64,000 bases of DNA from Shinella zoogloeoides (GCF_022682305.1 NZ_CP093528.1:3051501-3115500), one strand, 5' to 3'; positions 7,572 to 17,691 are shown, counted from the first letter of the stretch. Notes: a model not told the origin generated them from the letters alone. Program-made: numbers and translations.

Positions 7572-9896
7572 TCAGCGGCCGCCCGTGCGCAACTGCGCCA
7601 GCGACATCATGAGATCGGCGCTGATGCCGGCCGAACCGGAGCCGCTCAGGACGGATAGCGCCGGATCGGTGGTCGTCTGGTTGTCGAGGTCGTAGAGGAC
7701 CGAGAACTTGACGATCATCTTCTGCACCTTTTCCGGGTCCTGAAGGTCCTTCATCTCCAGATAGCGCTCGACCATGCTGGCCTGCGCATCGACATCCGCG
7801 CTGCCGATTTCGTCGGGGAGCTGGAAGAGTACCTTGAAGACCTCGAAGAGCGCGTCGTCGGCGAGGATGTCGTAGGGACCGGTGATGGTCTCCGCCTTGC
7901 GCTGGAAATAGAGCGCGAGGCGCACGCCGGCATTCTCGTTGCCGGCATCCTCCTCCAGCTTCTGCTGGACGTGGCTGTCGATCGTCTCGTAGATGCCGCG
8001 CCGCGACTGAATCTTCGCGTCGTCCGAACGATCGACAAGGCCATCGGCATTGAAATTGAACGAGGCGACGATCTTGCGATAGGAACGGTCAGCCTGCTGG
8101 TTGGCGAAGCTCTTGGGGTCGTCGAGATCCGAGGTGAAGATCTTCTGCATGAAGGCGGCGTCGACGCTTTCCGGGTCGATGCCGTTCGCCTCCAGCACGA
8201 AGTTGACGAGGCGCTCGTCCGCCAGCAGCTCCTTTACGGATTCCACCTTCTGCATCTGCCCGGCGTAATATTTCGCCTCCTCCTCCGCCTTCTTCTTGTC
8301 ATCCTCCGTGCCGAAACGGGATTTCGCCGTCACATAGGCGCGCGAGACGACAAGGATCTCGGATTGCGACTGTGCCAGCTTCGGCGCGGTGATATTGCCG
8401 TCCGATCCGAAATTGAACGCCTTGGCAAGTTCCACGAAGCGCTCGTCCTTGAGCTGGTACACATAGCTCTTCGGATCGTTGAGGTCGCTCTTCAGCACGT
8501 TCTTGACGGTCAGCGTGGAGACCTTGGCCGGATCGAGGCCAAAAGCCTTCAACGCGAAGTCGTAGACACTCGCCTCGCCGATGAAGTCCTGCACGCTGTT
8601 GACCGCGCCGATCTGGTTCTTGAAGCGCTTGATGGCGAGCGCGTCGGCCTCGTCGTCCTTGTCGTTGTAGTGGATCATGTAGCCGCCGGAGGTGGCCGCC
8701 GTCTGCGCGGCGGTCTGCACGTCGTCGCCGGCCGCCAGCGTGCCGTCCTCCTGGAAGTTGAAGGCCGCGCGCAAGGCGACATAGGCTTCCTTGTCCTCTC
8801 CACCGAAACGGTTGATGTAGCTGTCCGGGTTGTCGGGGTCCGGGTCGCTCGTCAGGATGTTGGAGATGGTGGAGCTGACGACGGACAGCTTGTCGAGACC
8901 GAAGGCTATCTTGACGTAGTTCAGGAGGCGGGGATCGGCGACAAGCTCGCCCACCGTCGAGACATCGCCGATATTCGCCTCGAAGTACTCCTTGCTGATC
9001 AGCGCGGCCGCAGAGGTCACGCGCGGGTTGGAGAGCGTGTAAAGTTCGTTCGTGCTGGCCTTGTGTTCGGCAGTCTGCACGGTTCCGGCGACGGCCGATC
9101 CGTCGCTTTCGAAATTGAAGGCAGCGGCGAGCGTGGCGTATTTCTCCGCCGCGCTGATGACGGACTGCTGGCGCGAAATCTGCGCTTTCAATTCGGCGAT
9201 GCGCGCCTTGTTGGCGTCGGTGACGGGAAGCGTCGCCAGCTCGTCGCTCGCCGCCTCTATGGACGCCTCGGCCGCCGCCACCTTCGGGCCGAATTCGGTA
9301 TTGTAGTAGCTTGTCGGATCGTCGAGGTCGCTCGACAGCGCACCGCGCACGACCTGCCGCGAATAGGTGGCCGGATCGATGCCGAAGGCCGTGAACACGT
9401 AATTGCGCATGCGGTCGTTGTTGAGGAGCTGGTCGACGCTCGTCACCGCGTCGATGACGATATTGTAGTAGCGCGTTTCCTCCTGGATCGCCGCGCCGGC
9501 ATTTGCGGCGGTGGCGGAATAGAGGCCGATGACCTCGTCGAGCTGGGCCTCGGTCTGCGCCGTCGCGGTCGAGGCGGTGAAGCTGAAGGCGCTGGCAAAG
9601 CCCCGGTAGCGCTCATCGGTCAGCTTGTTGGCGAAGCTGTTGGCATCGGAAAGATCGCTTTCCAGCACCTTTCGCATGAAGGCCTTGGCGTAGAGCATGT
9701 CCTCCAGGCCATAGGCCTTCATGGCATAGGAGAACAGCCGGTAATCGTCGAGGAACTCATCGACCGAGGCGACCTTGCCGATGTTCTCCTTGTAATACGC
9801 CGCCTCGCGCGCATTGGTCGTCTCCGCCGCCGTGCGGTTCAGCGACTTCAGCATGTCCTTCGCGATGAGGTTGTAGCTCGTATAGGTCGACAGCAT
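7572..9896 (-). CDS. Five-repeat DUF1217 protein
   Basis: A 774-aa protein built of five copies of a unit of roughly 130-150 residues. Each unit has a block such as SVDEFLDDYRLFSYAMKAYGL, then a VLESDLSDANSFANKL-like block, then an AFNFxxDG-like block. The units begin near residues 28, 150, 300, 410 and 540. DUF1217 proteins are known in rhizobia, where family members occur in flagellar gene clusters; no flagellar gene is present here. There is no signal peptide. The start at 9896 is favoured over longer in-frame options because GGAAGGAA lies about 11 bases upstream and the N-terminus MLSTYTSYNLIAKDML is typical. The function is unknown; export or a filament-related role is only a guess. Confidence 0.8.
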   Translation of the reverse strand: MLSTYTSYNLIAKDMLKSLNRTAAETTNAREAAYYKENIGKVASVDEFLDDYRLFSYAMKAYGLEDMLYAKAFMRKVLESDLSDANSFANKLTDERYRGFASAFSFTASTATAQTEAQLDEVIGLYSATAANAGAAIQEETRYYNIVIDAVTSVDQLLNNDRMRNYVFTAFGIDPATYSRQVVRGALSSDLDDPTSYYNTEFGPKVAAAEASIEAASDELATLPVTDANKARIAELKAQISRQQSVISAAEKYATLAAAFNFESDGSAVAGTVQTAEHKASTNELYTLSNPRVTSAAALISKEYFEANIGDVSTVGELVADPRLLNYVKIAFGLDKLSVVSSTISNILTSDPDPDNPDSYINRFGGEDKEAYVALRAAFNFQEDGTLAAGDDVQTAAQTAATSGGYMIHYNDKDDEADALAIKRFKNQIGAVNSVQDFIGEASVYDFALKAFGLDPAKVSTLTVKNVLKSDLNDPKSYVYQLKDERFVELAKAFNFGSDGNITAPKLAQSQSEILVVSRAYVTAKSRFGTEDDKKKAEEEAKYYAGQMQKVESVKELLADERLVNFVLEANGIDPESVDAAFMQKIFTSDLDDPKSFANQQADRSYRKIVASFNFNADGLVDRSDDAKIQSRRGIYETIDSHVQQKLEEDAGNENAGVRLALYFQRKAETITGPYDILADDALFEVFKVLFQLPDEIGSADVDAQASMVERYLEMKDLQDPEKVQKMIVKFSVLYDLDNQTTTDPALSVLSGSGSAGISADLMMSLAQLRTGGR

Positions 9897-10169
9897 CGGG
9901 AACCCGTTCCTTCCAGTCCTCGGCCCGGTCGTCGACAGGCCGATCGGCTCCATTGTCGCGCGCAAGGCTTGTCCCGGCCTGTCGGGCGGCATTCACCTCT
10001 CCTAAACCCTGACCCGTGCGGTTTTGCTAACCATCAGGAACCGCAAAGTTTTCTTAACCGCGATTTTTAAGCGCCATGGAAGGGGGGCCGCCTATTCTCA
10101 CCCTCAGAGGACGCAAAGTCCCGACGAGATGACCGGAACCGGCTCTCAAGGAAAACAAGGGCGAAAGAC

Positions 10170-10733
10170 ATGCTGAATACCGTTTCCAAGCCGGCCTGGG
10201 CCGGCACCACGCTCCGGCTCGATCCCAAGCGCTTTCCGCAGCAGCTGACGTTCACGCTCAGAACGGAAGGAACCGACGCCACCATCACCCTCGACGAGCG
10301 CGGCGCGGTCGTGCGCAAGGTACTGCCGTCGAGCGGCCTGCCGCTGTCCATCGCGCTACCGGCCCGCGCCTTCAAGGGCGTCGCCGCCCGCGCCATCGAC
10401 CATGGCAACGGCGACGTGACCGTGACGCTGGAGCTGCACCACGACGATCCCGATCTCTGCATTCCCCTGCTGGTGGCGCACGACCTCTGCGACATCGCCG
10501 CCGACTGGCGCAGCTGGGCGGATGCCTATCGCATTCCCATGCTCATGGTGGAAGCCGACGGCATCGCCCGCCCGCTCGACGACAGCCTGAGCGTCGGCAG
10601 CCGCCCGGCCAAGCCCCGCCGCCGCCATTCCTATTTTGCGGAACGCCGCCCGCGCTTCCTCGTGCGCCGCTCGACCGGCAAGCTCGGCGTTCAGATGAAG
10701 ATCGACGGCCGGGAGATCATCGCCCGCCGTTGA
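10170..10733 (+). CDS. Conserved rhizobial protein (DUF6101-like)
   Basis: A 187-aa soluble protein with a mostly beta N-terminal part and a basic C-terminal tail (RPAKPRRRHSYFAERRPRFL). I believe it belongs to a Rhizobiales-specific family catalogued as DUF6101, recalled from memory. The middle, LELHHDDPDLCIPLLVAHDLCDIAADW, is acidic and looks like the most conserved part. The gene stands alone between the divergent DUF1217 gene and a terminator. No enzymatic motif is visible. Confidence 0.65.
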   Translation: MLNTVSKPAWAGTTLRLDPKRFPQQLTFTLRTEGTDATITLDERGAVVRKVLPSSGLPLSIALPARAFKGVAARAIDHGNGDVTVTLELHHDDPDLCIPLLVAHDLCDIAADWRSWADAYRIPMLMVEADGIARPLDDSLSVGSRPAKPRRRHSYFAERRPRFLVRRSTGKLGVQMKIDGREIIARR

Positions 10734-10760
10734 GCATGCCGTGCCCACAATGACCTCCGG

Positions 10761-10791
10761 AAAGCCGGCCGTCCCTGCGGCCGGCTTTTTC
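10761..10791. terminator. Intrinsic terminator after the DUF6101-like gene
   Basis: A stem AAGCCGGCC / GGCCGGCTT with an 8-base loop is followed by a T run. It separates the DUF6101-like gene from converging ubiA and can act in both directions. Confidence 0.88.
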
Positions 10792-10796
10792 GTGTC

Positions 10797-11750
10797 TCAC
10801 GCGAAGGGAATGGCAACCGCAAGGGCGAGGAAGATGGCGAAGCCGACGATGTGGTTGAACTTGAACAGCGCAAGGCACTGCACCGGATCGTCGATATCCA
10901 GCGTCCTGATCTGCCAGCCGAGCATGAGCGCGGCGGCGGCAAGGCCGAGCCAGGCGACGAGGCCGACGCCGGCAAGCCAGAAGGCGAGCGCAATGAGAGC
11001 GACCGTCAGCCCGTAGAGGCCGACGAGCCATTGCGCCGTACTGTCCCCGAACAGGCGCGCGGTGGAGCGCACACCGATCAGCGCGTCGTCCTCCTTGTCC
11101 TGATGGGCATAGATCGTGTCATAGCCGATCGTCCAGGCGATGGCGGCGATGTAGAGCGCGACAGGTGCGAGCGAAAGCGTGCCGAAGGCTGCCGCCCAGC
11201 CCATCAGCGCGCCCCAGGAAAAGGCCATGCCGAGGAAGAACTGCGGCCAGTCGGTGAAGCGCTTGGCGAAGGGATAGATCGCCACGATCAGCAGCGAGGC
11301 GACGCCGAGGCCGACAGAGAAGAGGTTGAACTGCAGCAGGACGAGGAGGCCGACGAGCGCCTGCAGCACGATGAAGACCTTGGCCTGTCGGCGCGTGACA
11401 CGGCCGGACGGCAGCGGACGCGAGCGGGTGCGGGCGACCGCCTGGTCGATCTCGTGGTCGACCAGGTCGTTATAGGTGCAGCCCGCGCCGCGCATGGCGA
11501 CCGCGCCGACGAAGAACAGGACGAGGTGGGACAGGAACCGCAGCCAGTCGAACGCGCCGGCCGCCGCCGCGACATTGGCCGCGAGCGCCGCCGACCAGTA
11601 GCAGGGCCAAAGGAGAAGCTGCCAGCCGATCGGCCGGTCCCAGCGCGCAAGCTGCGCATAGGGCCAGGCCCCGCGCGGCAGGGCGCGGTAGACCCAGTTG
11701 TCGGAGGGCGCATCGGCGACGCGGCCGGAATCGGAAGAGGAGCTGATCAT
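10797..11750 (-). CDS. ubiA: 4-hydroxybenzoate polyprenyltransferase
   Basis: A 317-aa integral membrane prenyltransferase that joins the polyprenyl tail to 4-hydroxybenzoate in ubiquinone synthesis. The two Asp-rich magnesium-diphosphate motifs are present: NDLVDHEID in the first cytosolic loop and DTIYAHQDKEDD in the second. About eight or nine hydrophobic helices surround them. The opening WDRPIGWQLLLWPCYWSA is typical of UbiA. The ATG at 11750 is used; a TTG at 11765 has a better-placed GGGGAG and would add five residues. The gene is followed by a shared terminator. Confidence 0.93.
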   Translation of the reverse strand: MISSSSDSGRVADAPSDNWVYRALPRGAWPYAQLARWDRPIGWQLLLWPCYWSAALAANVAAAAGAFDWLRFLSHLVLFFVGAVAMRGAGCTYNDLVDHEIDQAVARTRSRPLPSGRVTRRQAKVFIVLQALVGLLVLLQFNLFSVGLGVASLLIVAIYPFAKRFTDWPQFFLGMAFSWGALMGWAAAFGTLSLAPVALYIAAIAWTIGYDTIYAHQDKEDDALIGVRSTARLFGDSTAQWLVGLYGLTVALIALAFWLAGVGLVAWLGLAAAALMLGWQIRTLDIDDPVQCLALFKFNHIVGFAIFLALAVAIPFA

Positions 11751-11808
11751 GCGCCTAGATCGCAAGCCGCTCCCCGCCGGTCAAGCCGGCACGTCGCCGC
11801 AAGGCGGA

Positions 11809-12618
11809 TCAGGGCAGCGTGAAATCGAAGCGGTATGTGGCCGAGACGCCGACCAGGAACTGGTCGCGGTCGCCGCGCTGCCGCACGAGGCTCGAATCCC
11901 CCGCCGGGCCGACGAGGCGCTTGTATTCCGCAAAGGCGCTAGTCTCGATCTTCTCGTTGACCTGCCATGTGATCGCCGCGCCCGCACCGACCGAATGAAC
12001 GCCGCCGGACGGATCGTAGGCGTCGAGGCCCGACACCGCCGCCTGACCCGGCGTCACGCCGTAATAGGCCTGCATGTAGTCCTTAGAGGCAAGCGAGAGG
12101 CGCGGGCCGGCCGAGACGCGCACATCCGGCCGCACATCCACGAAGGCATCCGCCGCCACATCCGCCACGACGCCGTGGTGGCTGCGGATACCGTGCCGGA
12201 TTTCGCCGCGCACGCGCAGCCAGTCCGTCGGATAGACTTCCGCGAAGCCGCCAAGCTCGCCGCCGAGCTTGATGGGCGTAAGGCCCTTGAGATCGTCGGA
12301 ATCGTCCTCGTCGCGCGGCATGACCAGCTTGCCGGTCGCACCCGCGCGGAAGGCGCCGTTATCGATGAGCGCGAAGGAGGGGTTGTCGTTGCGCGAGGAG
12401 AAGCGCACGGTGCTGCCGGCCTTGCCGAGCGAGATCATGGGCGTGACCTGGAAGAGGTAGCTCTTTGCACCCTCGTAGCGCGGCGCGGCGAAGCCCGCGG
12501 CCCCCACCTTCAGATACCAGTCGCCGGACCAGAAGTGACCGCCCTCGCCGGCCAGGGCCGGAACGGGCGCAAGAAGAAGCGCGGCCGCAGTCATTGCGGT
12601 CGATACACGGATACTCAA
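11809..12618 (-). CDS. MipA/OmpV family outer membrane protein
   Basis: A 269-aa predicted outer membrane beta-barrel. The signal peptide MSIRVSTAMTAAALLLAPVPALA is followed by WSGDWYLKVGAAGFAAPRYEGAKSY, the family's characteristic first strands, and the protein ends in an aromatic-rich strand (ATYRFDFTLP). The TTG start at 12618 is preferred over the internal ATG eight codons later. GAGGA lies ten bases upstream of it, and only this start gives the signal peptide its arginine. MipA relatives were first linked to murein enzymes, but most have no known role, and porin or envelope scaffold are the options. Confidence 0.82.
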   Translation of the reverse strand: MSIRVSTAMTAAALLLAPVPALAGEGGHFWSGDWYLKVGAAGFAAPRYEGAKSYLFQVTPMISLGKAGSTVRFSSRNDNPSFALIDNGAFRAGATGKLVMPRDEDDSDDLKGLTPIKLGGELGGFAEVYPTDWLRVRGEIRHGIRSHHGVVADVAADAFVDVRPDVRVSAGPRLSLASKDYMQAYYGVTPGQAAVSGLDAYDPSGGVHSVGAGAAITWQVNEKIETSAFAEYKRLVGPAGDSSLVRQRGDRDQFLVGVSATYRFDFTLP

Positions 12619-12803
12619 AACACAATCCTCGCTATTCTGGCCTCGTCCTGCCGCAGGCAGCCGAAACCCTCGATTGCGTGAACATTAGCCGCGTTTCATT
12701 ACCGTTTCGCTAACCATCGCCGGCCCGCGGCGCACGGAACGATTCGGCCCCGCCGGCGTTTTCCGCGAACAGGCCCCCCATCAACAGAAGAAGGAGTTTC
12801 CCG

Positions 12804-13043
12804 ATGACCGTCAGCACGATGGAACTGAAGCTTCAGGCGATCCGCGACGATACCGGCCTCTCCCGCAAGGAGAAGATCGCAAGGCTCGAAAGGTTGCGCA
12901 ACGAAGCCCGCGCCCTCCAGCGCGCCGCCACCGAAAGCGCCATGGTGGAGGACGACGGCTGGTTCGAGGACGTGCACCTGATCGACGTGGAGCTTGAAAA
13001 TCTCGGCCGCACCGTCGAGGAAAAGGGCGCGGCGACGCTCTGA
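12804..13043 (+). CDS. Small conserved protein of unknown function
   Basis: A 79-aa highly charged, helical protein (LSRKEKIARLERLRNEARALQRAATES, then an acidic C-terminal part). AGAAGAAGGAG lies seven bases upstream of the ATG, a strong ribosome site that supports real translation. No signal peptide or membrane segment is seen. It lies 87 bases before purD on the same strand. The amphipathic first helix suggests a coiled-coil or adaptor protein. I do not recognise the family. Confidence 0.7.
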   Translation: MTVSTMELKLQAIRDDTGLSRKEKIARLERLRNEARALQRAATESAMVEDDGWFEDVHLIDVELENLGRTVEEKGAATL

Positions 13044-13130
13044 CATCCCGCAGGCGATGCCCCGGGCCTTGACCTTTCGCCCCTGTCCCCTTAACCCGCC
13101 AGCATCGAAGGACGGATCGAGGATGCGGGC

Positions 13131-14402
13131 ATGAAGGTTCTGTTGATCGGGTCGGGCGGGCGCGAGCACGCCCTTGCCTGGAAGCTGGCGCAGTCCCCTC
13201 TTCTCACCACGCTCTATGCTGCGCCCGGAAATCCCGGCATCGCCGAATGCGCGACCCTGGTCGCCCTCGATATCGACGACCACGCCGCCGTTTGCGCCTT
13301 CTGCAAGGAGAACGGTGTGAGCTTCGTCGTCGTCGGCCCGGAAGCGCCGCTCGTCGCCGGTATCGCCGATGCGCTGCGGGCGGACGGCATCGACGTCTTC
13401 GGCCCCTCCTCCGCCGCCGCCCAGCTCGAAGGCTCCAAGGGTTTCACCAAGGACCTCTGCGCCAAATACGCCATCCCGACCGGAGCCTATAAGCGCTTTA
13501 CCGACGCCGCCGCCGCAAAAGCCTATATCGAGGCCGAGGGCGCGCCTATCGTCATCAAGGCGGACGGGCTTGCCGCCGGCAAGGGCGTGACCGTCGCCAT
13601 GACGCTTCCTGAGGCGCTCGCCGCCGTGGACGACTGCTTCGATGGCGCCTTCGGCGCAGCCGGTGCGGAAGTGGTCGTGGAGGCTTTCCTCGACGGCGAG
13701 GAGGCCAGCTTCTTCTGCCTGTGCGACGGCGTGCACGCGCTACCGCTCGCCTCCGCGCAGGATCACAAGCGCGTCGGCGACGGCGATACCGGTCCCAATA
13801 CCGGAGGCATGGGCGCTTACTCGCCCGCCCCGGTGATGACGCCCGCCATGGTCGAGCGCACGATGAAGGAGATTATCGAGCCGACGATCCGCGGCATGGC
13901 CGCCGATGGCCATCCCTTCCAGGGCGTGCTCTTCGCCGGGCTGATGATCACCGCGAAAGGCCCCGAACTCATCGAATACAATGTGCGTTTCGGCGACCCG
14001 GAATGCCAGGTACTGATGATGCGCCTCGAAAGCGACCTGCTGCCGATCCTGCATGCCGCCGCCATCGGCCGGCTCGACAAGGTTTCCGCCGAATGGCGCG
14101 ATGCCCCGGCGCTCACCGTCGTCATGGCCTCGAAGGGCTATCCGGGCGCCTATGAGAAGGCGACGCCGATCCTCTCGCTGCCGGCCGACGGCGCAGCAAG
14201 CAAGGTGTTCCATGCCGGCACGGCCCTAAAGGACGGCAAGCTGGTGGCGACCGGCGGGCGTGTTTTGAACGTCACCGCCGTCGCGCCGACCGTGGGCAAG
14301 GCTCAGAAGGCCGCCTATGAGATGCTTGACCGCGTGGAATGGGAAAACGGCTTCTGCCGACGCGATATCGGCTGGCGCGCCGTCGCCCGCGAAAACGCAT
14401 AG
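13131..14402 (+). CDS. purD: Phosphoribosylamine-glycine ligase (GAR synthetase)
   Basis: A 423-aa ATP-grasp enzyme that joins glycine to phosphoribosylamine in purine synthesis. The N-terminal [19 protein letters not shown] and GNPGIAE block, the central [17 protein letters not shown]-grasp segment, [18 protein letters not shown] and [14 protein letters not shown] are all present and in order. Length matches the family. The ATG at 13131 agrees with the conserved N-terminus. It is a stand-alone housekeeping gene here, and no other pur gene is nearby. Confidence 0.97.
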   Translation: MKVLLIGSGGREHALAWKLAQSPLLTTLYAAPGNPGIAECATLVALDIDDHAAVCAFCKENGVSFVVVGPEAPLVAGIADALRADGIDVFGPSSAAAQLEGSKGFTKDLCAKYAIPTGAYKRFTDAAAAKAYIEAEGAPIVIKADGLAAGKGVTVAMTLPEALAAVDDCFDGAFGAAGAEVVVEAFLDGEEASFFCLCDGVHALPLASAQDHKRVGDGDTGPNTGGMGAYSPAPVMTPAMVERTMKEIIEPTIRGMAADGHPFQGVLFAGLMITAKGPELIEYNVRFGDPECQVLMMRLESDLLPILHAAAIGRLDKVSAEWRDAPALTVVMASKGYPGAYEKATPILSLPADGAASKVFHAGTALKDGKLVATGGRVLNVTAVAPTVGKAQKAAYEMLDRVEWENGFCRRDIGWRAVARENA

Positions 14403-14494
14403 GCGCGGCCGGTAATTCAAATTTTACCATTTCCCCTGACCAGACCGTAACCGACGGGCGCTATTCTCCCTGCAACCATGAGGGAGAATCTTCG

Positions 14495-14953
14495 ATGCGC
14501 ATCCTGCTGCCGACCTTTGCCTTCGCGCTTCTTGCCGCCCCCGCCTTCGCCGGGTCCATCGAGCCTGCCGCCGGAACGGCCACCGCCGGCAGTATCAAGA
14601 CGATCAGCTGCCCGACCTGTCCACCGCTCAAGCCCAAATTCAAGGCAAGCACCTACCATGTCGACGCCATCGCGCCCGGTACGCAGAAGGTGGAGATCCG
14701 CGAGGTGAACGGCGAGCGCAAGATCTTCCGCACGGAAGCCTGGATGGGCGGCTCGCCCGTGCTCTTCGTCAACAAGGCTCCAGCCGAAACGGTCGAGGCG
14801 GCGGAAGCCCAAAAGCCGGCCGACGCGAACACCGTAGACACCAATGCGCAGACGGGCGCACTCGATTCCGGCGCAGCAGGGCAGGCCGCGACCGCCTCCA
14901 TGGCGACCTCACAGGAGTTTGATCCGTCGAAATTTGAACTTCGGCTCAATTAG
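14495..14953 (+). CDS. Secreted small protein, HPE1-like
   Basis: A 152-aa exported protein. A signal peptide (MRILLPTFAFALLAAPAFA) is followed by a short mature domain with the paired cysteines ISCPTCPPLK, then TYHV, VEIREVNGERKIFRTEAWMGGSPVLFV and a low-complexity Ala/Thr/Glu tail. Rhizobial proteins with this layout are, as I recall, labelled plant virulence effector HPE1-like in databases; that label does not prove a function. AGGGAG lies eight bases before the ATG. The CPTC pair could bind metal or form a disulfide in the periplasm. A hairpin terminator follows. Confidence 0.65.
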   Translation: MRILLPTFAFALLAAPAFAGSIEPAAGTATAGSIKTISCPTCPPLKPKFKASTYHVDAIAPGTQKVEIREVNGERKIFRTEAWMGGSPVLFVNKAPAETVEAAEAQKPADANTVDTNAQTGALDSGAAGQAATASMATSQEFDPSKFELRLN

Positions 14954-15001
14954 GCCCATACTCTTTGGACCCTGCCTCTCGGTCCCTCCAGACTGAAGGA
15001 A

Positions 15002-15047
15002 TCCGCGAAAGCGGACGTCTGCGCCCCTGACCTCAAGCAGGGGCGCA
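15002..15047. terminator. Convergent terminator region
   Basis: Two hairpins lie between converging genes. The first is a small TCCGC-GAAA-GCGGA tetraloop hairpin. The second is a strong 9-bp stem, GCGCCCCTG / CAGGGGCGC, with an 8-base loop. There is no clear T run, so Rho-independent action is likely but not certain. Confidence 0.6.
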
Positions 15048-15053
15048 AGCGTA

Positions 15054-15548
15054 TCAGCCATCCTCGCCGATATCCGCGACGAGCCGATCGATCTCCCGGT
15101 CGGAATAGACGGCGATGCCGCTGCGCCGCAGAAGCGCCGCCGTGACACCCTGCCCCGCATGCCGGATGCCCGAAAACGTGCCGTCATAGACGAAGCCGGA
15201 GCCGCAGGACGGGCTGCCATCGATGAGCAGCGCATGGCGGCAGCCGTTCTGTTGCGCCACATCCAGCGCGATACGCGCGCCGTCGACATAGGCGGTCGAC
15301 ACATCCCCGCCGGAAATCTCCAGCACCCGCGCTCGCCCATCGAGCACGTCGTCGCCGTTCATTCCATTCTCGATTTCCGCCGGCGGTCGCGGCACCTGGA
15401 ATCCGCCGGCCAGCTCAGGACAAAGCGTCACCAGCCGCCCCTGCGCCCTCCAGCGCTCGACGGCCGCATGGGCAAGCGGCTTCGCCGCCCCGTCATAACG
15501 GACCGGAAGACCGGCGAGGCAGGCGCTGATGAGGATCTTGCCGGTCAT
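15054..15548 (-). CDS. DUF523 family protein
   Basis: A 164-aa protein with the family pattern ILISACLAGLPVRYDG at the start, CPELAGGFQVPRPPAEI in the middle and LLIDGSPSCGSGFVYDGTF after it. The conserved cysteines at these three blocks suggest a metal or redox site. Family function is unknown. The ATG at 15548 is the first codon that gives the conserved N-terminus; a longer frame extends into glyS and is not coding. It lies 13 bases downstream of glyS on the same strand and is probably its operon partner. Confidence 0.85.
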   Translation of the reverse strand: MTGKILISACLAGLPVRYDGAAKPLAHAAVERWRAQGRLVTLCPELAGGFQVPRPPAEIENGMNGDDVLDGRARVLEISGGDVSTAYVDGARIALDVAQQNGCRHALLIDGSPSCGSGFVYDGTFSGIRHAGQGVTAALLRRSGIAVYSDREIDRLVADIGEDG

Positions 15549-15561
15549 CAGCGCCCGTATC

Positions 15562-17676
15562 CTATCCAGTGATCTTGGAGAAATCCGCAACCGTGCCGGT
15601 CGCCGCACGAATGGCGGAGAGCAAAGCGAGGCGATTGGCGCGGATGGCCGGGTCCTCGTCATTGACGAGAACATCGTTGAAGAACTGGTCGACCGGGGCG
15701 CGGAGCGTGGAGAGGGCTTCCATCGCGAAACGGAAGTCCTCCTTCGCCACGGCTGCGGCGGCATTCTTCGAGGCAGTCGCGACAGCCGCATGAAGCGCCT
15801 TCTCGGCGTCCAGCTTCAGGAGGCCGGCCGAGACGGCGTCCCCGACAACGGTGCCCTTCTTCTCCTCGGCGGCAAGTAGCTGCGTCGCGCGCTTGGTGCC
15901 GGCGAGAAGGTTCAGGCCGTCCTCCGAGGTGATGAAGGCCGTCAGCGCCTCGACGCGGCGGGCCACCATCAGGAGGTCGTCGGCCTCCGGCGTCAGCACG
16001 GCATCAATGAGGTCGTGGCGCGCGCCCATGTCGCGCAGATAGACCTTCAGGCGATCATGGAAGAAGGCAAGCAGATCCGGGTCCTTCGCGACGGAAAGCA
16101 GCGGCAGGCGGATGTTCTTTTCCAAAAGCATGCGGATGACGCCGAGCGCGGCGCGGCGCAGGGCGTAGGGGTCCTTCGAGCCGGTCGGCTTCTCGTCGAT
16201 GGCCCAGAAGCCGATCAGCGTGTCGAGCTTGTCGGCGAGCGCCACGGTGAGGCCCACCTTGCCCGAGGGCACGCGGTCGGACGGACCCTGCGGCTTGTAA
16301 TGGTCTTCGATGGCCTCGGCGACGGCGGCGTCCTCGCCCTGCAGAAGCGCATATTTGCGGCCCATGATGCCCTGCAGTTCCGGGAATTCGCCGACGGCTT
16401 CCGTGCGCAGGTCCGCCTTGGCGAGCACCACGGCGCGGTCGACGAGAGCGGCATCGGCGCCGGTGACTTTCACGAGTTCGGCAGCGAGCTTGCGGATGCG
16501 CATGACGCGCTCGCCCTGCGTGCCGAGCTTGGCATGGAACGTGACGTTGAGCGCATCGAGCTTCGCCATGCGCTGGTCGAGCGGCTTCTTCAGGTCGAGA
16601 CCGAACTTCTCGGCCGAGGCCTTCAGCGTGTCGAGGTCGGGCAGGTCGTGCTGGTCGCGCAGCCAGAAATGCTTGGCGTCCGAAAGACGCGCGCGCACCA
16701 CCTTGCCGTTGCCATGCACAATCTCCTTGCCGCCATCCTTCGCCTCGATATTCGAGATGAGGATGAAGTGGTTGGAGAGCGTCTCGGCGCCCGGCTTGCG
16801 GGTGACGAAGCATTTCTGGTTGGTCTTGATGGTGAGGCGGATGATCTCCGAGGGGATCGCCAGGAATTCCTCGTCGAACGTGCCCATCAGAACCTGCGGC
16901 CACTCGACGAGGCCGCAGACCTCTTCCAGCAGTCCCTCGTCCTCGACCAGTTCGAGGCCGCTCGCGAAGGCGAGGTTGTTGGCGTCGGTGGCGATGATCT
17001 GCTTGCGGCGCTCGGCATCGAGCACGACCTTCGCCTTTTCCAGATTGGCGACATAGTCCTCGAAGCGGCGCACGGTAATGGCGTCGGGCGCATGGAAGCG
17101 GTGGCCATAGGTGACATTGCCGGCGACAAGGCCGTCGACCTCGAAGGGTACGACGCGCGTTTCATCCGTCTCCGAGCCGAAGGTGCAGACGATGGATTGC
17201 AGCGGGCGCACCCAGCGCATCGCGCCGGGCCTGGCGGAGGCGGCGCCCGAGCGCATAGACTTCGGCCAGGGGAAATTGCGGATGATGCCGGGCATCGCCT
17301 CGGCGATGATCTCGTCCGCCGCGCGGCCCGACTTGACGATATGGGCGACGTAGAAATCGCCCTTCTTCGGATCCGAATGGACATGGGCCTCGGAAATAGA
17401 GGCAAGGCCGGCCTTGCGCAGGAAGCCCTGGATCGCCTGTTCGGGCGCGGAGGTCGCCGGCCCCTTGATCTCCTCGCGTACATCGCTCGAGCGGGCATTA
17501 AGCCCGCGGATGTCGAGCGTCAGGCGACGCGGCGTCCAATATTCGCGCGCGCCTTCATAGGTGAGGCCGGCATCGACGAGCGCGTCGGTGACGAGCTTCT
17601 TCAGGTCGCCGGCCGCCTTGCGCTGCATGCGGGCGGGAATTTCCTCGGAGCGGAGTTCAAGCAGGAGATCGGGCAT
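15562..17676 (-). CDS. glyS: Glycyl-tRNA synthetase, beta subunit
   Basis: A 704-aa beta subunit of the two-subunit bacterial GlyRS, needed for tRNA-Gly charging together with GlyQ. The start [17 protein letters not shown] is the family's signature, and the middle shows FLRKAGL and [14 protein letters not shown]. The segment [20 protein letters not shown] with the HD-like region belongs to the C-terminal half. AGGAAG lies eight bases upstream of the ATG. The partner glyQ is not adjacent: the gene upstream is a small membrane-anchored protein and beyond it lies sitA, so glyQ must be elsewhere. Confidence 0.96.
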   Translation of the reverse strand: MPDLLLELRSEEIPARMQRKAAGDLKKLVTDALVDAGLTYEGAREYWTPRRLTLDIRGLNARSSDVREEIKGPATSAPEQAIQGFLRKAGLASISEAHVHSDPKKGDFYVAHIVKSGRAADEIIAEAMPGIIRNFPWPKSMRSGAASARPGAMRWVRPLQSIVCTFGSETDETRVVPFEVDGLVAGNVTYGHRFHAPDAITVRRFEDYVANLEKAKVVLDAERRKQIIATDANNLAFASGLELVEDEGLLEEVCGLVEWPQVLMGTFDEEFLAIPSEIIRLTIKTNQKCFVTRKPGAETLSNHFILISNIEAKDGGKEIVHGNGKVVRARLSDAKHFWLRDQHDLPDLDTLKASAEKFGLDLKKPLDQRMAKLDALNVTFHAKLGTQGERVMRIRKLAAELVKVTGADAALVDRAVVLAKADLRTEAVGEFPELQGIMGRKYALLQGEDAAVAEAIEDHYKPQGPSDRVPSGKVGLTVALADKLDTLIGFWAIDEKPTGSKDPYALRRAALGVIRMLLEKNIRLPLLSVAKDPDLLAFFHDRLKVYLRDMGARHDLIDAVLTPEADDLLMVARRVEALTAFITSEDGLNLLAGTKRATQLLAAEEKKGTVVGDAVSAGLLKLDAEKALHAAVATASKNAAAAVAKEDFRFAMEALSTLRAPVDQFFNDVLVNDEDPAIRANRLALLSAIRAATGTVADFSKITG

Positions 17677-17691
17677 GTCAGGTCTTCCTCA

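Noticed and set aside
7971..10070. A 699-codon open frame on the plus strand opposite the DUF1217 gene
   Set aside because: It is an antisense shadow of the repeat protein; its residues mirror the repeats and no motif or start signal is present.
10040..10075. A CtrA-like TTAA pair upstream of the DUF6101-like gene
   Set aside because: The spacing between TTAA half-sites is nine bases, not the seven expected for a CtrA box.
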